This document shows, one piece after another, positions 1-12,461 of a stretch of DNA of 64,000 nt. The stretch lies in assembly GCA_009792885.1 (NCBI GenBank), contig WMCF01000014.1:16132049-16196048 (forward strand), written 5' to 3'. The stretch is from Eremophila alpestris peregrina (taxonomy: Eukaryota > Chordata > Aves > Passeriformes > Alaudidae). A program made the position numbers and the translations under genes. The notes beneath the pieces were generated by a model. It did not search any database. It saw only the letters and a program-made list of their open reading frames with translations, and was not told where the DNA came from. Within the stretch, counting starts at the first letter, position 1. Each line of letters starts with the position of its first letter.

Positions 1-3000
1 TGTTTCTACAGATTTAGTATTATGACCTTTTTAGATTCTTATCAATGAAACTCTGCCTTCTTGAAACTCAATCTCACCTAAAAGTAAAGCCAAGTCATTT
101 ACAAACTTGGATTTGACGATTCTAGTTGAATGTTACCGTCATGTATGGACCAGTCACAATGGGAAACAAATCCTCTGCAATATTTGTCACTTTGAAGGCA
201 GCTTCCTGAGCTACTTGTTTTGTTTCTGCGGATACAAGGATAAGAAGACAAAGCTACAGGTTTGAGAACACTGATTTACCTTTCGGTGTTGTAAAGGATG
301 GTGTCTTATCATCCCCTCATCATAAGGGAAGGTACTTAATACTGACAGAAGAGGCTTCACCATTTTTACTACAACACCTAAGGATGGGCAGATTTGTGAA
401 AGAAGTGAGAAAAAAGCTGAAATTTTTGCTGCTCTTCCAGATTCCTTTGCATTTGGGAATTCACTCGCTTGGGATTTATACTCCAGTAAGAATACTAACA
501 CACAAGAAAGGCAATGTCGTGCCTTCACTGTGTTTTGGGAACTGGAAGCTGTGGGGTTTCCCATGAAATTAAGGAAACAAAGCTGCTTTTTCCTCCAATA
601 GTTTTTGGTTTTTTGTGGGGGAGGGGTGTGTGTGTGAACCCAACTGAACTATGTAAAATAAAACACTGGAACATATGGACCTGAAAAAAGATCTAAGACT
701 GGTGTAAGACTGTTATAAACTGATTTATGGTTCCTGAGTTCCCTAGGAAACTTGATTCCCTGCCTAATAGTAGGGCAGGTTTTGTCAATAAGCTGCAGAG
801 CCTCAGTAATGATGCAGTTTGAATAGAAACAACAAAGGCCTGGCACATTTGAGTTGTCTTGGGCCATGACCTCCCAGATGAGGTGCATGCACCATCACAC
901 CTGGGCACCAATGCCTGAGCAGCATTATCTAGAGGAACAGATGGAAGAACTGTCTGGCCTTTTTTACTCTAAAAAGATGTATAAAGTGAATATATCTGAG
1001 TGGAAAATGAATTGCTTAACTATCCATCCCAGCCTCTTTTAGAAGTATTTTGGAAGAATAGCAAAAGCAGATGGAAGTATGTGTTGAAGTTTATCCAGGA
1101 AAAAGACATTTTCTAGCTAGCTCTATCAAGAATATCAGTAGTTGCTCCACCTAACAAGCATGTTTTAGATTTAAGGGTTTACTTTGTCAAAGTAAACCCT
1201 TAAATCTAAAACATGCCTCTAACTTAACCATTAAGCCTGTTATTTCTCATAGTCTGGAAAAAACTATACTTTCCTGTTTGAAGAAGTTAAAAAGTGGAAT
1301 TTAGGTGGAGTAGACAGAAGAACAGAACTAACACAGAGTAAGATAAAATTGATAATTTTCCTTGAGGTGTCAGTATTGCAAGCAAAAAAAAATTATTTCT
1401 GTTGTACAACACTGTCACCCAGTTGCAGAAATCAAGCCCCTACCCCTGCAGTTCACCCTGGCAGCTTTGTCCCAGGCAGACAGAAGACTTAATAAAACCA
1501 CTTGATGAGGCAAGGTTCTGGCTGGCAGGTTGGCCCCCGTAGGAATTCCACTTTGGACTCAGTCTTCCAAATGATGTCAGGTACCTATGCATATGTGTTT
1601 CTCCTCTTCTTCCCACCCCTCCCCATGGACTTTCTGCCTCCACTATTTATTACTTTCTATACTGTACTGTTGACATAAACTGCAAATTACCTCCCTAACT
1701 ACACAGTTCCAGGACAATTTGTTTTATTTTCTCCATATACAAGGTCAATCAGAAATGTCATATGAAATTACTATCATGTTCTGCTTTCCCACTTCAAAAG
1801 CATCAGGAAATCGCTTTATAGCTATAGCAATGAAAAGTTGCTATATAGTATAACTTCAGTTTTCTAGCTGTTTCTGGATTCCTACCAGTTCGAACTGGGC
1901 AGATTCAATTAAAGTGTCATTTACCTAAGCAGTTCTTTAAGGCTGGCTTCAACCTAGGACAGAAATAAATTAAAGAAATATTCCTCTATCACTCCTCAGC
2001 TCTGGTATGTGTTACTAAAAGCTTGCCTAATCAAATGCCTTTTTTCAACATAGCTCCAAACAATAGCACAGGTATTGTCTTGGTGTCCTGAAATGCTGGC
2101 AGACATGGCTGCTGGTACAAAGGAGTTGCTACCTCCTGGTAGCCTCCCTATTTCTCTTCCAGATGCTGTGTGCTGTATTAAATTTTTCAAAAGCACAGTT
2201 TGAAGGTATTCAAGTGTTCAATGTTATAGTAATAAAATAATTTAAAATGGTGTGGTTCCAGATGGTATGGATAGTAAAATTAATTTTGTTTTATCACAAC
2301 AGTCCAAGTGATAGAGGGGAAAAGTAATAGGGGGCTCATTAATGAAAATGTTTTTCTGGCAGATCTAAATATTGATCCAAATAGATATCGGCTGTTGCAG
2401 GTAGCTGGGCATGCAGGAGCTTGTTCAAGATTTCAGCTGAGACCTATTATGCCCTCTGGAACTACAGCAAAAAACCCATTGCAAGAGAGACCAGAGGCTG
2501 GGGACAGGAAAGTTACCATAGTGAAAGCAATTAAGGATTACTCTTTGTGGTGGGGAATTTTTTGGGCTTCTTGTTGTTTCTGGTGGAGGTTTTTTGTTAT
2601 TGGTGGTGGTTTCTTTTGGTGGTTTGGTTTTGTAAAATTTTAGAGAAAAGCCCCACTTGGCAGCTGAGTAGATATTTGGCAAACTGTAGAATCACATCAG
2701 CAAGTCCTCTGATTTTTGTAATTGATTGGATCAGGAAAATGTTTTAAATGGCATGGTTACCTACATAGAGGGAATACTGTCCTGCATAAGGATGAGGTGC
2801 ATTTAGGTGCGATGGCAGATGACAAACATAGATGAAATTACCAAATACTTGATACTTTTGGAGAGAGTATGGGATCACATCAGGCATCCCTCCCAAACCT
2901 CCACTTCTTTTGCATTTCCTGGTTTCATTCCCAAATGAAAAACTCTCATGGGAAGACTGATTTTTCCATTATTACTATGCCATTTCTGGAGAAAGAGGTC

Positions 3001-5295
3001 AGCAGTCTGATTTTGAAGTCTCAACAAAGTATGGGAACCTCTCAGCCTCTCATATTCCTAGTTAGAACTCAGGTTCAAAAAGAACTTGATTTATAATTGG
3101 AGTATATATTTAGGATGAGCTTTTTAAAAGATAACAAAGTTGTAAATTGGATTTGAGCCAACAAATCCCTTGGGTTCACAAAAAAATCCCAAACTTGGGC
3201 TCTAGTCCTTTAAGCAATTAAAGAAGTGATTGAATCAATTTATTTGAGTTATAGCCCTGAAAATCTGCATTTCCATGTAAAATTAGGAGCACACGTATTT
3301 GAAAGATCAGAGGTGTAATTCACTAAGAAATTTTGTAGTCCAGGTGGACATATTTTTGTAAATAACAAATATTTGCACATTTGTTCTTTCTTTGAGTAAT
3401 TCCTGTAGGCTTTCATCTCGACATACTGTTGTGTTGTGGGTACCTTTATTGTATCCAGTTATTTACTTCCTGCTTTTTTTTTTTAATTTGAGAAATTATC
3501 TCAGGTCTGTGCAGTTTCCCTAAGGAGAAACATAGTGCTTTTCTGCCCATTACTAGTTTTTAGTTGTTAAACTATGGGTGGTTCCATCCTGTGTTCCAAA
3601 AGAGCCAGACAATACAGTACCTAACTCCCCATTCCCAGAGACTCTGGCAAGGGGTGCACTTGGTGGAGCTCTGCAGCAGTCAAAACATTTCTAACCAACA
3701 GCTTTTCTCTAAATTATTCTACTGCTCCTCTAAAATAAGTTTTCCGTATCAACATGCCAACATTATATTTAGAGAAAAAAACCCCACCTTTCAGCTATAC
3801 CAAAATAATTTATTTTTCTTTTTGTACGGAAATTACTTTCACACTTTTGTTACAGATTACAACATCATGTAAAATAAGGAAAAATGAGAATAAAATTATT
3901 CAAATATTCCTAGCCATATGAAGAAAATTTTTTTTCTGGAAACTTTGACATGTTTTCTTGCTCAGAATGAAAATGAATTCCTAAGCAGAAGTTTTTGTTT
4001 GAAATTAGCTCATTTGTGTGATGATCTAATCAACTGTTGTGCCATACGAGAATTTCCAAATGTTACCCCATAGTTAAGGGCTTTCAGGGTTATAGTATTG
4101 TTTCAGGACTTATAGTTTCTAGACATTCATATTAGCGCATTTGAGGTGCTATTTTTAAATAACTGTAAAGAGTTGGCTGAAAACAAGTAGTTCTGGTCTT
4201 CCTTTGTGAAGTGCAGGGCAGATAGGGATAAAAGGAAGAAAGGAGTAGAAAGGTATTGAGAATCAGCTTGAAAACAAACAAATTTTAAGAAGGCTCTGGG
4301 GTTGATTTGATGAGGGCTAGAGGGAAAAGTGAGAGACTAAGACTGTGGTCTTCAAGGTGGGAGAGGATTATTTGTGCATTCAAGCTGATTAAAAATACCT
4401 AAGATAATGTCTTCCCTAGTGTGGTGGAAGTCACCTCTTGGTTTATTAAGGAGGAGAGAGGAAAAACATGCCCAGCAAGAATAAAGGGTACAATTCCCAG
4501 TTTTTGCTATTTTTCATACACCTGAATTAAAGATCTATTGATCTTATATGAATGTAAGAGAACCTAATAGTCCATAGAAATTAAAAAACTAACAATTTCT
4601 ACCTGTTGCTGCTGTTCCACAGGAAAAGCTTCTCTGGTCTTGCTCTAGTCTATGAGCAGAGATTCAGGCAAATGAGAGTGAGACTACAGAATGACAGTTA
4701 AACTCTATTTTTAAATCACATCTTCTAAGGTTTGCATGTGGTAGTTTAAAACCTGAGGTCTTTTAACACTGCAAGTGCTTTCATAAGGCACAGAATGGGC
4801 TCTTGTCACATAAACATCTTTCTTTTAAAAAAGGCTCTTTTAAAGCTGGTGAAATCCATTTAGGTGAGATGCTTTCAAAGGAAAGCCTTTTTAATTTAGA
4901 AAGGAGAAGGTACCTTGTATTGTATGGATAAACAATCAGGCAGTCAGATTTTGAATGGACATGTTTTATGGAGGTGACAGAAAACTCCCTGCAGGGTCAC
5001 TGTGGTGGGACCAACCTCACTGAGGTTTGCATGTAATAAGACCTAACCAGCATGTGTGCCTGTAAATCCTCTTTTCAGCTGCAGGTCCAATAAGGAAACA
5101 CTGGCATCACAAATACACCCAGGAGTTAAAGGTCTTAAGGTATTTTTTGGTGTAAATTTGACAAATAAAATCTCTGAAAGAAGGAAGAAAGGAACTGGAA
5201 AACTGGGGAAGTAGAAATCATGAGTTAAGAAATGTTCATAAGTGAACCTGTGGGAATGACTTGGGAAAGCCAGGGCAGAAAAGCAGATTGCTCAC
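1..5295. other. Unassigned AT-rich non-coding DNA
   Basis: I see no gene or recognisable mobile element in this stretch. Open frames are short, overlap on both strands and lack coding character. Notable details are the perfect palindrome at 1158-1216 (listed separately) and a GT-rich low-complexity patch at about 2545-2640 made of TGG, TTT and GGTGG runs. The isolated AATAAA at about 1490 has no surrounding LTR or gene structure that I can support. Confidence 0.6.
1158..1216. repeat. Perfect 59-bp palindrome (29-bp arms, 1-base centre)
   Basis: The left arm (1158-1186) starts GCATGTTTTAGATTTAAGGG. The right arm (1188-1216) is its exact reverse complement, with a single T at 1187 between them. 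The match stops abruptly at both ends: A at 1157 faces C at 1217. The centre is too tight for an ordinary microRNA precursor loop. The arms could form a cruciform in DNA or a strong hairpin in RNA. A recent short inverted duplication by template switching would explain the perfect match. No transposon ends or target duplications are visible. Confidence 0.95.
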
Positions 5296-5908
5296 TGCAT
5301 AAGGCTTAATATTTTTTTTACTCCCACTGACAATTAAGTACCATGCAGAAGTATGCTCACTCCCTCACCCTGGCAGGGAGGAAAACTGAAGGGAAAAAGG
5401 CTATACCTCATGGATTGAGATAAGAACAAGTAAATAATTGAACCAAAATAAAACATAATAATACAACTAATAATACTGGTAATAATGGTAAGAGCAATAA
5501 TAATGAAAAGGAGAGAGAAAAAGAAATAAAACCCTAGCAAAATAAGTGATGCACAATCAAGCTGCTCACAACCCACTGACCAATATTCAGCTTGTCCTCC
5601 AGTAGCAATCAGCCCCACCCGGCCAACTCCCCCTTGTTTAAATACTGTATATGATGTTTTATGATCTGTAATATCCGTTTGGCCAGTTTGGGTCAGCTGT
5701 CCTGGTCATGTTCCCTCCCAAATCCTTGTGCAGCTCCTCACTGGCAGAGCACGGGAATCTGAAAAGTCCTTGATTCAGGGTAAGAACTACTGAGCAACAG
5801 CTAAGCCATCAGTGTGTTATTAACATCAGTCTCACATTGAATCCAAAGCACAGCCCTGTAGCAGCTACTAAGAACAAAATTAACACTACCGCAACCAAAC
5901 ACAAAACA
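5296..5908 (-). mobile_element. Old ERV LTR, minus orientation (common avian family)
   Basis: The block resembles a widespread avian ERV LTR that I recognise from memory. Read on the minus strand, it begins near 5908 with a TGTTTTGTG start. It then passes a section about blocked CAGCTGACCCAAACTGGCC sequence (near 5690) and a TATA-like stretch at about 5636-5652. It continues through an AT-rich run with ATTATT and TTTTATTT motifs (about 5430-5530) to a GGGAGTGAG-type region near 5360. The outer left end at about 5296 is eroded. No convincing target duplication remains, which fits an old insertion. No retroviral coding sequence adjoins it. Family name and exact ends are inferred. Confidence 0.72.
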
Positions 5909-6906
5909 GATTCCTGGAAGGTTACTCTTGCTTGTAGACAGTCTGCTCCAGACAGTGTGTGGCCACCCAAATCCAGGTTGTTTCACAGTCATACAGTTCT
6001 GCAAGGTCGCTGGGAAATCTGAAAGGATGAATGTTTGTGGGAAGCAAATGAAAAGGAGTAAAGCAGGTAAGCAACAGAAAAGAGGGCTAGAATGAAAAGA
6101 TGTGTGGGAAGAACTGGGGGGTAAAACTGCAAGGAATGGACAAAAAGGGAGGGAACAAGAAAGCTATGCTATGCAAAACTGTGTGGTTTGGAAAGGCAAC
6201 ATATGAGGGAGGGCAGGAGCATTGCTGTTGGGTTTTTGCTTTTTTTCTTTCCCAAGTTGTCAGATCGCTTTTTCTATGTCCCTTCTTAAACTGCATTTCC
6301 ACGCTTTGTGTTCTTCCCACAGCTCCTCAGATTATCCTTCCTTTTGTCTCCAGGTGACAGGCTTCTTTGGTACCTCCCTTCTAGCCTGTGTAAGAGGTAA
6401 TGACCTTCTCCACTTTCTTCTGTGTTCCAGAAATACGTCCATCACCATGTTTACTGAACACATTTCCATGCATGGAACTGTGTGAAATATGTCCATCACC
6501 ATGTTTACTGAACACATTTCCATGCATGAAACCTGATACTGTTTACACACATACACCCACAGACACACACAGAGGGGTATGCTGTTTAGAAAGACGTGTT
6601 ACCAGTGAGCAAGACAAGTCCCAACAGAGTTATCAGTCCTTATTCTGAGACAGTGGCAAGATACTACTGACTGTATGAAGACATCTCAGCTGACACAACC
6701 AGTTTACTTTGTAAAGAAGAGCGTAAAATTCCTGTGTTACATGCCATCAACAACTAAAACTTTATTTCTTTCCTCAAAAAGTGAGGATGAACCATTAATA
6801 ACAGTCACAGGCTTTGGGAGGAAGTGGCTCTGTATCACACTCTGGAGGATGTAAATATTGGATTACATTTGTCAGTGCCAAGATCATGTGACTGAACTAA
6901 TATCTC
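5909..6906. other. Unassigned DNA between LTR and CR1 scrap
   Basis: No gene is supported. The stretch contains the 54-bp tandem duplication at 6430-6537 and a CA-rich patch at about 6547-6572. Short open frames on both strands at 6087-6648 mirror each other and are chance readings of low-complexity sequence. Confidence 0.55.
6430..6537. repeat. Tandem duplication, 54-bp unit, two copies
   Basis: Copy 1 (6430-6483) and copy 2 (6484-6537) both contain GTCCATCACCATGTTTACTG followed by AACACATTTCCATGCATG. They differ by C/T just before this block and G/A just after it, then diverge at the end of copy 2. The unit length is a multiple of three, so frames on either strand stay open through it. This alone does not indicate coding. 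Confidence 0.9.
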
Positions 6907-7003
6907 ATAGAATACTAGATTGGAAGAGGACCTCAAGGATCATCTGCTCCAACCTTTCTTGGCAAAAGCTCTAGAAAAGATGGCCCAGCATCCTGTTCAA
7001 TGA
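6907..7003 (-). mobile_element. CR1 LINE 3' fragment, minus orientation
   Basis: The plus strand starts CATAGAATACTAGATTGGAA and continues as a rule-AGGACCTCAAGGATCATCT block. This is the reverse complement of a CR1 3' end. The following GGCAAAAGC and AGATGGCCCAGCA words match a CR1 subfamily also seen at 44649-44885. Only about 100 bp is recognisable. Similarity fades after about 7003. Confidence 0.7.
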
Positions 7004-7467
7004 AAGGTACTGTAAAAGGTATTTGCAGTAGACTGTTTGATTCCAGGACCCTTGGGGACGTGTGTAACACTCCTGAGATAAGTGTGTGATATAGCAGAGT
7101 TCTTAAATCTCTCTCCAAAAGAGACACTGAGAACTGATTCTGTGGGTAATTGAGTAGAACAGCATTAACTTTTTAATGATTAGAATGTAGATCAAAATAT
7201 GTTATTAATCCTGTATAAGGACTGTTATTCATACATACATGGACAAAAGACAAAACAAAACAAAACAATAACCAAAACAAAGTGAACTGGAAATAATATT
7301 TTTCTTCATTTGTTTCTTCTTGAGATGTGCCTGACAAAGCAAGAGTTAAACAGCTCTATTGTGCACATCCCTTTTCATTTGCCTGGCTCCCTAGAAACTT
7401 CTGGGAATTAAAGCACTGCACTTGTGGCTCCCTGCTTTAAATCAAAATGAGGAAAGACCAAACAGGG
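7004..7467. other. Unassigned DNA with (CAAAA)n microsatellite
   Basis: No gene is seen. A short CAAAA-type run lies at about 7250-7268. The last five bases (CAGGG, 7463-7467) are the left target duplication of the next LTR. Confidence 0.55.
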
Positions 7468-8149
7468 TGTCAGGGTCCGCAGGGATCTGCGGGGTCCTGA
7501 TAGGTTCGTTTAGGGGGGATCTCAAAGCGCAGAAGACACAGCACAGGGACAAAAACAGTTTCATCAACAATGCACTTTATTTAGTGCCAACAACAATTAT
7601 GCGATAGAGGGAGAGAAAAAGGAAAAGAGAGAAAAAGAGATAGAAAAGAGGGGAAAAGGGATCGATAGCTACCACGAAAGGAGCCGGAATCCTCGAGGCA
7701 ATCGGCCCATAGATGCGTCTTCCTTCCGTGGGGTACGTACAAGGTGGGTCCCGATGTTCACAGTCTTTATAGGTCTTCTTCGAAGCGANNNNNNNNNNNN
7801 NNNNNNNNNNNNNNNNNNNNNNNNNNNNNNNNNNNNNNNNNNNNNNNNNNNNNNNNNNNNNNNNNNNNNNNNNNNNNNNNNNNNNNNNNNNNNNNNNNNN
7901 NNNNNNNNNNNNNNNNNNNNNNNNNNNNNNNNNNNNNNNNNNNNNNNNNNNNNNNNNNNNNNNNNNNNNNNNNNNNNNNNNNNNNNNNNNNNNNNNNNNN
8001 NNNNNNNNNNNNNNNNNNNNNNNNNNNNNNNNNNNNNNNNNNNNNNNNCCCCCCCGTACAGGCCAGATCCTCGGAGTCTGGGGTCTCAGCTCTGAGACCC
8101 TTTGGAGACAGTTGTGAGGCAAATGAGGGATCTCGGGCAGACTCTGACA
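7468..8149 (-). mobile_element. ERV solo LTR, minus orientation, with 5-bp target duplication and internal gap
   Basis: The element begins TGTCAGGGTCC and ends CTCTGACA, giving TGTCAG/CTGACA terminal inverted repeats. It is flanked by CAGGG on both sides (7463-7467 and 8150-8154). On the minus strand there is a TATAAA at 7766-7771 and an AATAAA at 7576-7581, in the right order for U3 then R. A C/T-rich tract (minus-strand reading) lies between them. The preserved ends and CpG content suggest a fairly young insertion. A 260-base run of N (7789-8048) falls in U3, so the true length is unknown. No gag, pol or env sequence is visible. The 5-bp duplication fits ERVL-like rather than typical ERVK integration. 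Confidence 0.9.
7789..8048. other. Assembly gap (260 N)
   Basis: The sequence is unresolved for 260 bases inside an LTR. The gap sits between the TATA region and the outer U3 end. Nothing can be read from it, and any open frame that spans it is meaningless. Confidence 0.99.
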
Positions 8150-10739
8150 CAGGGTAAACTCTGCTGATTTCATTTTGGTAACATTTCCTTAACTGACTGG
8201 CCTGTTTTCGTAGTTAGGCACTTCCATTAGGATTGTGCAAATGTAGTCATATTAAAAGGATTGAGCAGAGAAAACCTTTGTTTCCGAAAAGGGATCCTTT
8301 AAATGGGTGTGGTGTATTTTCTTATTCTTTGCATATGTATCCACAAAGACTGACTTATTAGGTGGGTTAGAAATGAAACAATAATCTATGTGAATCATCT
8401 GTATGTTGGTTCCACTGTAGACCAGTGAGCATGTAATCAGACCTGCTACATGTCCAAAAAGTATAACTCTGCATAGTATCTAATAATTTCAGAAACCCTA
8501 CAGACTTGAGGATGGATCAGGTTTCATCAGGAGAGTACAGCATGGCCAGAGCAGTCATAAAGCAGAAAAATTTAAGTAAGAGAGAGAGCATAAGGAAAAA
8601 GCACTTGAAGTTATAAATAGGATCTTTATATTCTGCTTTCATGTGACATTTCCCTAAAATTATAATAGAAAAATAGCAGATTATAGCTTGTTTGTATTGT
8701 ATATATTTATTCAATTGTATGAAAAGATGCTGGAGAAGAAATTTATCTGAGAGCTGCTTCCTTTCTAGACAATTTCTAAAAAACTGTGTGGAGGGCATGA
8801 GAATGGAAGAATTTACATCTGCTTGTAATGCCTCTGGAGTATGACTACTGTTATTTTCTGTTGCTCTTTCAGTTGTGAGCAACTGGTCTTTTTTATTGTA
8901 AATGAAAAGAAGCATTTTAGCTGCTATTAGGTGTATTTGGATGCCATTTCCATCCCACAGAAGGGCCCAGCAGTATTCTATCATGCATGTTTCCTCTGAT
9001 AAAATAAAATAAAATAAAAGGTTGGTGATTGGCAAACTGATCTGAGTAGCAATAATAAAATATGCAATTACAGGAAAGAAGGAAAACTTTAGTAGTTGTA
9101 ACAGTAACCTAGAATGTTAGAAACATGTCTGCTGCACCACAGATAACTGGACAATTTGAAATTAATCTTTTAGACCTCAGTTACTCAGTTGTGATTGCAT
9201 ATTCAATATCTTACAAAACTATTGTCTTGATGGGATTCTGGTGACAGCAGCAATATACTGCTGATAGACATTTCTTACATCCCTTCTGTTCTGGAAGAGC
9301 AAGCCAACAACACATTTGTTATTGTTGTTTATTTATTTATTATTGCCTTCTTATGAACTCTAATTAAACTGAGCAAATCTTAATTTTGCTGCCTACTTGA
9401 GTATATCCAGTCACACCCAATAGTCCACATCTCTCCATGGTTCTTGGAAAGCTTCACTTCCAAATGGAAGCACAGCATCTGGAAGCTCTTACAATGCATA
9501 CAACTGCAGCAATTTATGTCTTGCATTCACTGGTTTTACTCATGATTTTCTTCTGAGGTAATGTGGAAACAGAGGAAAGATGAAAAATTATTTAGCAAAA
9601 CTGTGATATTGTTAATTAATATTTTTATGTAGAATTGCAGATTTTTTTCATTGTATTACTGGTAGAGATTATTCAACTCTTACCAAATAAAAGTAGTTTC
9701 TCTACAGTGACAGTGAAAAAATCTGCACACTTTACATCTCCTGTCCTGCCACTTCTTTGTGAGTGTTTTCTTTTTTCTCCACTGAATTCCCTGCTGTACT
9801 GTGCCAGCTTTCTTTGATTGCTTTGTCTTGGTTTTCTTTGTGCCTTGGTTTAGGAAATAGCTTCTAGCCTTCTCTAATGACAGTTATGGTATCAGGCATA
9901 AGGACACCTTCAATAGCTATTGTATAGCTAGTTCAAAATGTTTTTTTCAATCAGTGGATTAGGAGAAAAAAAGAACACAAATGACACAGTGAATAATGTG
10001 GTCAGAGACATGAGGTCTCAATCAGATATAGACTTGATTCAAGGTTCTGACTAGTAAAGCTTCAAATGCAAAGCTGAGTGTTGTCACCATAAAGACCAGA
10101 TGGCCTAAGTTACTGAAGGAGAAAAATTAGATTTTTGCAGTGAATGAAAACATGACTTTTTCAGAGATTGCTGTCCCTGGGTAGCTCTGATTATTGAAAT
10201 CAATTATCCAGCCTCAGAGAAAAGGGATTTTGTCACCCTGAATTTCTAAGCCTTCTGATAATTTTCGTATTTGTAGTGGAGTTCTCATGGTTTTATGTAA
10301 ACAGTGGAGCTGTTTGTGTAACCAGTTCTCAGAGTTTACACTCTTTTCTGCTAGGAGGAGAAAGTGTGACAAGCATTAGTGTTAGCCAGTTTGATTGGAG
10401 AGGTAGAGACTTCGTTCTCCAATCTTTGACTGTGATTAAAACTGTATCTATATCAAAGTGGAAAATAAAGTTTCTCTTTTCTTTCCTGTGTGTGAACGCT
10501 GACGTGCCGTGCTGTCTTTTCGTGTATTAGTGTGACAGGTTTGATACAGATGCCCTGAGAACCAGCATCTGCTCTGCAGCTTTCCCCAGTCTTGCCAAGA
10601 GGTGTCATTACCTCCGACATAGGTTTATAGCTCTCTTGCAGAGCAGAGAACTACGCAGCTCTTCTTTCCTCTTGTCCAGAGACTCCCATGCCTGCATGGG
10701 GGCAATACAGACTAATGTAGAAAGACAGCCTGAGAAAGA
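8150..10739. other. Unassigned AT-rich DNA
   Basis: No gene is supported. An (ATAAA)n-type run lies at about 8999-9019. A 172-codon open frame on the minus strand (8517-9035) is the longest here. It is rich in Leu, Phe, Ile and Lys, shows no domain that I recognise, and is most simply a chance product of AT-rich sequence. The segment from about 10590 to 10740 may be an unrecognised 5' part of the following CR1. Confidence 0.5.
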
Positions 10740-12461
10740 GAGGGAGGTGAATTGGCCTTCATGTGAGAGAGAAACTGGAGCACATGGAGCTCTGTCTGGC
10801 AATGGATAATGACCCACCTGAGAGCATATGAGTAAGGGAGAAAGGGCAGTAGAGGTGATGTAGTGGATGTCTGCTATGTGATGCCTGACCAGGAAGAACA
10901 AGTGGATGAAGTCTCCAACAGAGAACCACATGCAGCTTCCCATTCTCTGCTTACAGGGGATTTCAAACACGGCAAAATCTGTTGAGAGGACAACACAGAT
11001 GGCCATAAGTGATTAGTCTTGGAAAGGACTGATGACAGGTGACTCATGTGAAAGAGGAACCAATGAGGAGACGTGTAGCTGGACCTTATACTGAATAAAA
11101 AGGAGAGTTTTGTTGGGGATGATAAGTCACTATGTAATGGTGACGTTCAGAATCCTGGAGGCAGGGAATAGGGCAGAAAGCAAAGTCACAATACTGGGCT
11201 TTGGAGTGCAGATTTTGACCTCTTCAAATGTCTGCTTGGAAGAGTCTCATGGGATGATGCTCTGGAGAGAAAAGTGGCCCAAGATAGCTGGTTAATATTC
11301 AGGGATCACCTTCTCCAAACACAAAGAGAAGTCCATCCCAGTGACTAGAAGGTCAAGTACAAATGCTGAGAAGCCTATATGGATGAACAAGAAGATCCTG
11401 GCCAAACTTAGACACAAACTGAAAGCATACAAAGGGTAAAACTGGGACAGGTAACCTGGAAGGAATACAGAGATGCTGTACAAGTATGCAGAGATATGAT
11501 TAGGAAAGCTGAATACCTACTGAGACTGAATCTGGTGAGATGTGTCAAGACAACAAAAAGGCCTTCTCTAAGTACACAGGTGGCAAAAGTAAGCCAGGGA
11601 CCTTGTTACTGACAGAAGACTGGGAGGGGTGGCTGGTACACCAGAGGGTCATGCTGCCATCCTGGAGTGACCTCAGTGTGCTACAGAAATGAGCTGACAA
11701 GAACCTCATTAAGTTTAGCAAGGAGAAGTGCAAAGTCTGGCTCTATGAAAGCAACAACCCCAAGTACTAGGATCCATCCATCTGGAAAGGAGTGTGGCAG
11801 AACAGGAGGCCTCACAAAGACCAAGCTGACTATGTGCGTTAAATGTGCCCTTTCCACAGTGAAGACCGCTGGTGTCCTGGGCTGCATTAAGCAAAGTATT
11901 TCCAGCGGGTAGGTTTAGGAAAGTGATCCTTCCCCTCTACTCAGGTGAGGCCACACCTGGAGTGTTATAACCAGTTCTAAGGTCTCAAGCACAAGAGAGA
12001 TGTGGATGTGCTGGAGAGAGTCTAGTGAAAGGCTGTGAAGGTGACAGAAGGACAGGAGCATCTCTTGGATGAGGAAAGGCTGAGAGAGCTGGGACTGTTC
12101 AGCCTGGAGAAGAGAAGGTTCTGGGGGATCTCATCAATGACTATAGATACATGAATGGAGGATGCAAAGAAGAGAGAGCCAGGCTCTTTGCAGTGGTGCC
12201 CAGAGACAGAACCAGAGGCGATGGACAGTCTGAAACAGTCAGAGGTTCCATCTGAACATCAAAAAACACTTTTTCACTCTGAGGGTAACCAAAAACTGTC
12301 ACAAGTTGCTGAGAGAGGTGTTAGAATGTCCCTCCCTGGAGATACTAAAAAGCCATCTGGTCATGGTCCTATGCAATTGGGTCTCGGTGACCCTGACTGA
12401 TCAGGGGTATTGGGACTAGGTGACCTCTGAGGTCCCTTTCAACCTCAGTCATTCTGTGATC
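10740..12461 (+). mobile_element. CR1 LINE, plus orientation, internally deleted
   Basis: This is the longest CR1 copy in the window. The first part (about 10740-11600) matches the CR1 endonuclease-side coding region. Recognisable words include CTGGAGCACATGGAGCTCTG, GGGATTTCAAACACGG and GGATCACCTTCTCC. The copy then jumps near 11600-11660 to the late reverse-transcriptase part (GAGCTGACAAGAACCTCATT), skipping most of the catalytic core. It continues through GAAAGGCTGAGAGAGCTGGG and GTTCAGCCTGGAGAAGAGAA to a complete 3' end (CATTCTGTGATCA). Frameshifts and stops break the frame throughout, so it cannot make protein. The exact 5' end is uncertain. Confidence 0.88.

Noticed and set aside
7577..8173. 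Long open frames that span the assembly gap
   Set aside because: Most of their length is unknown residues from the N run, and the rest is LTR sequence.
8517..9035. 172-codon open frame on the minus strand
   Set aside because: It is AT-rich and full of Leu, Phe, Ile and Lys. It has no recognised domain, no splice or promoter context and no homologue that I recall. Chance openness in AT-rich DNA explains it.
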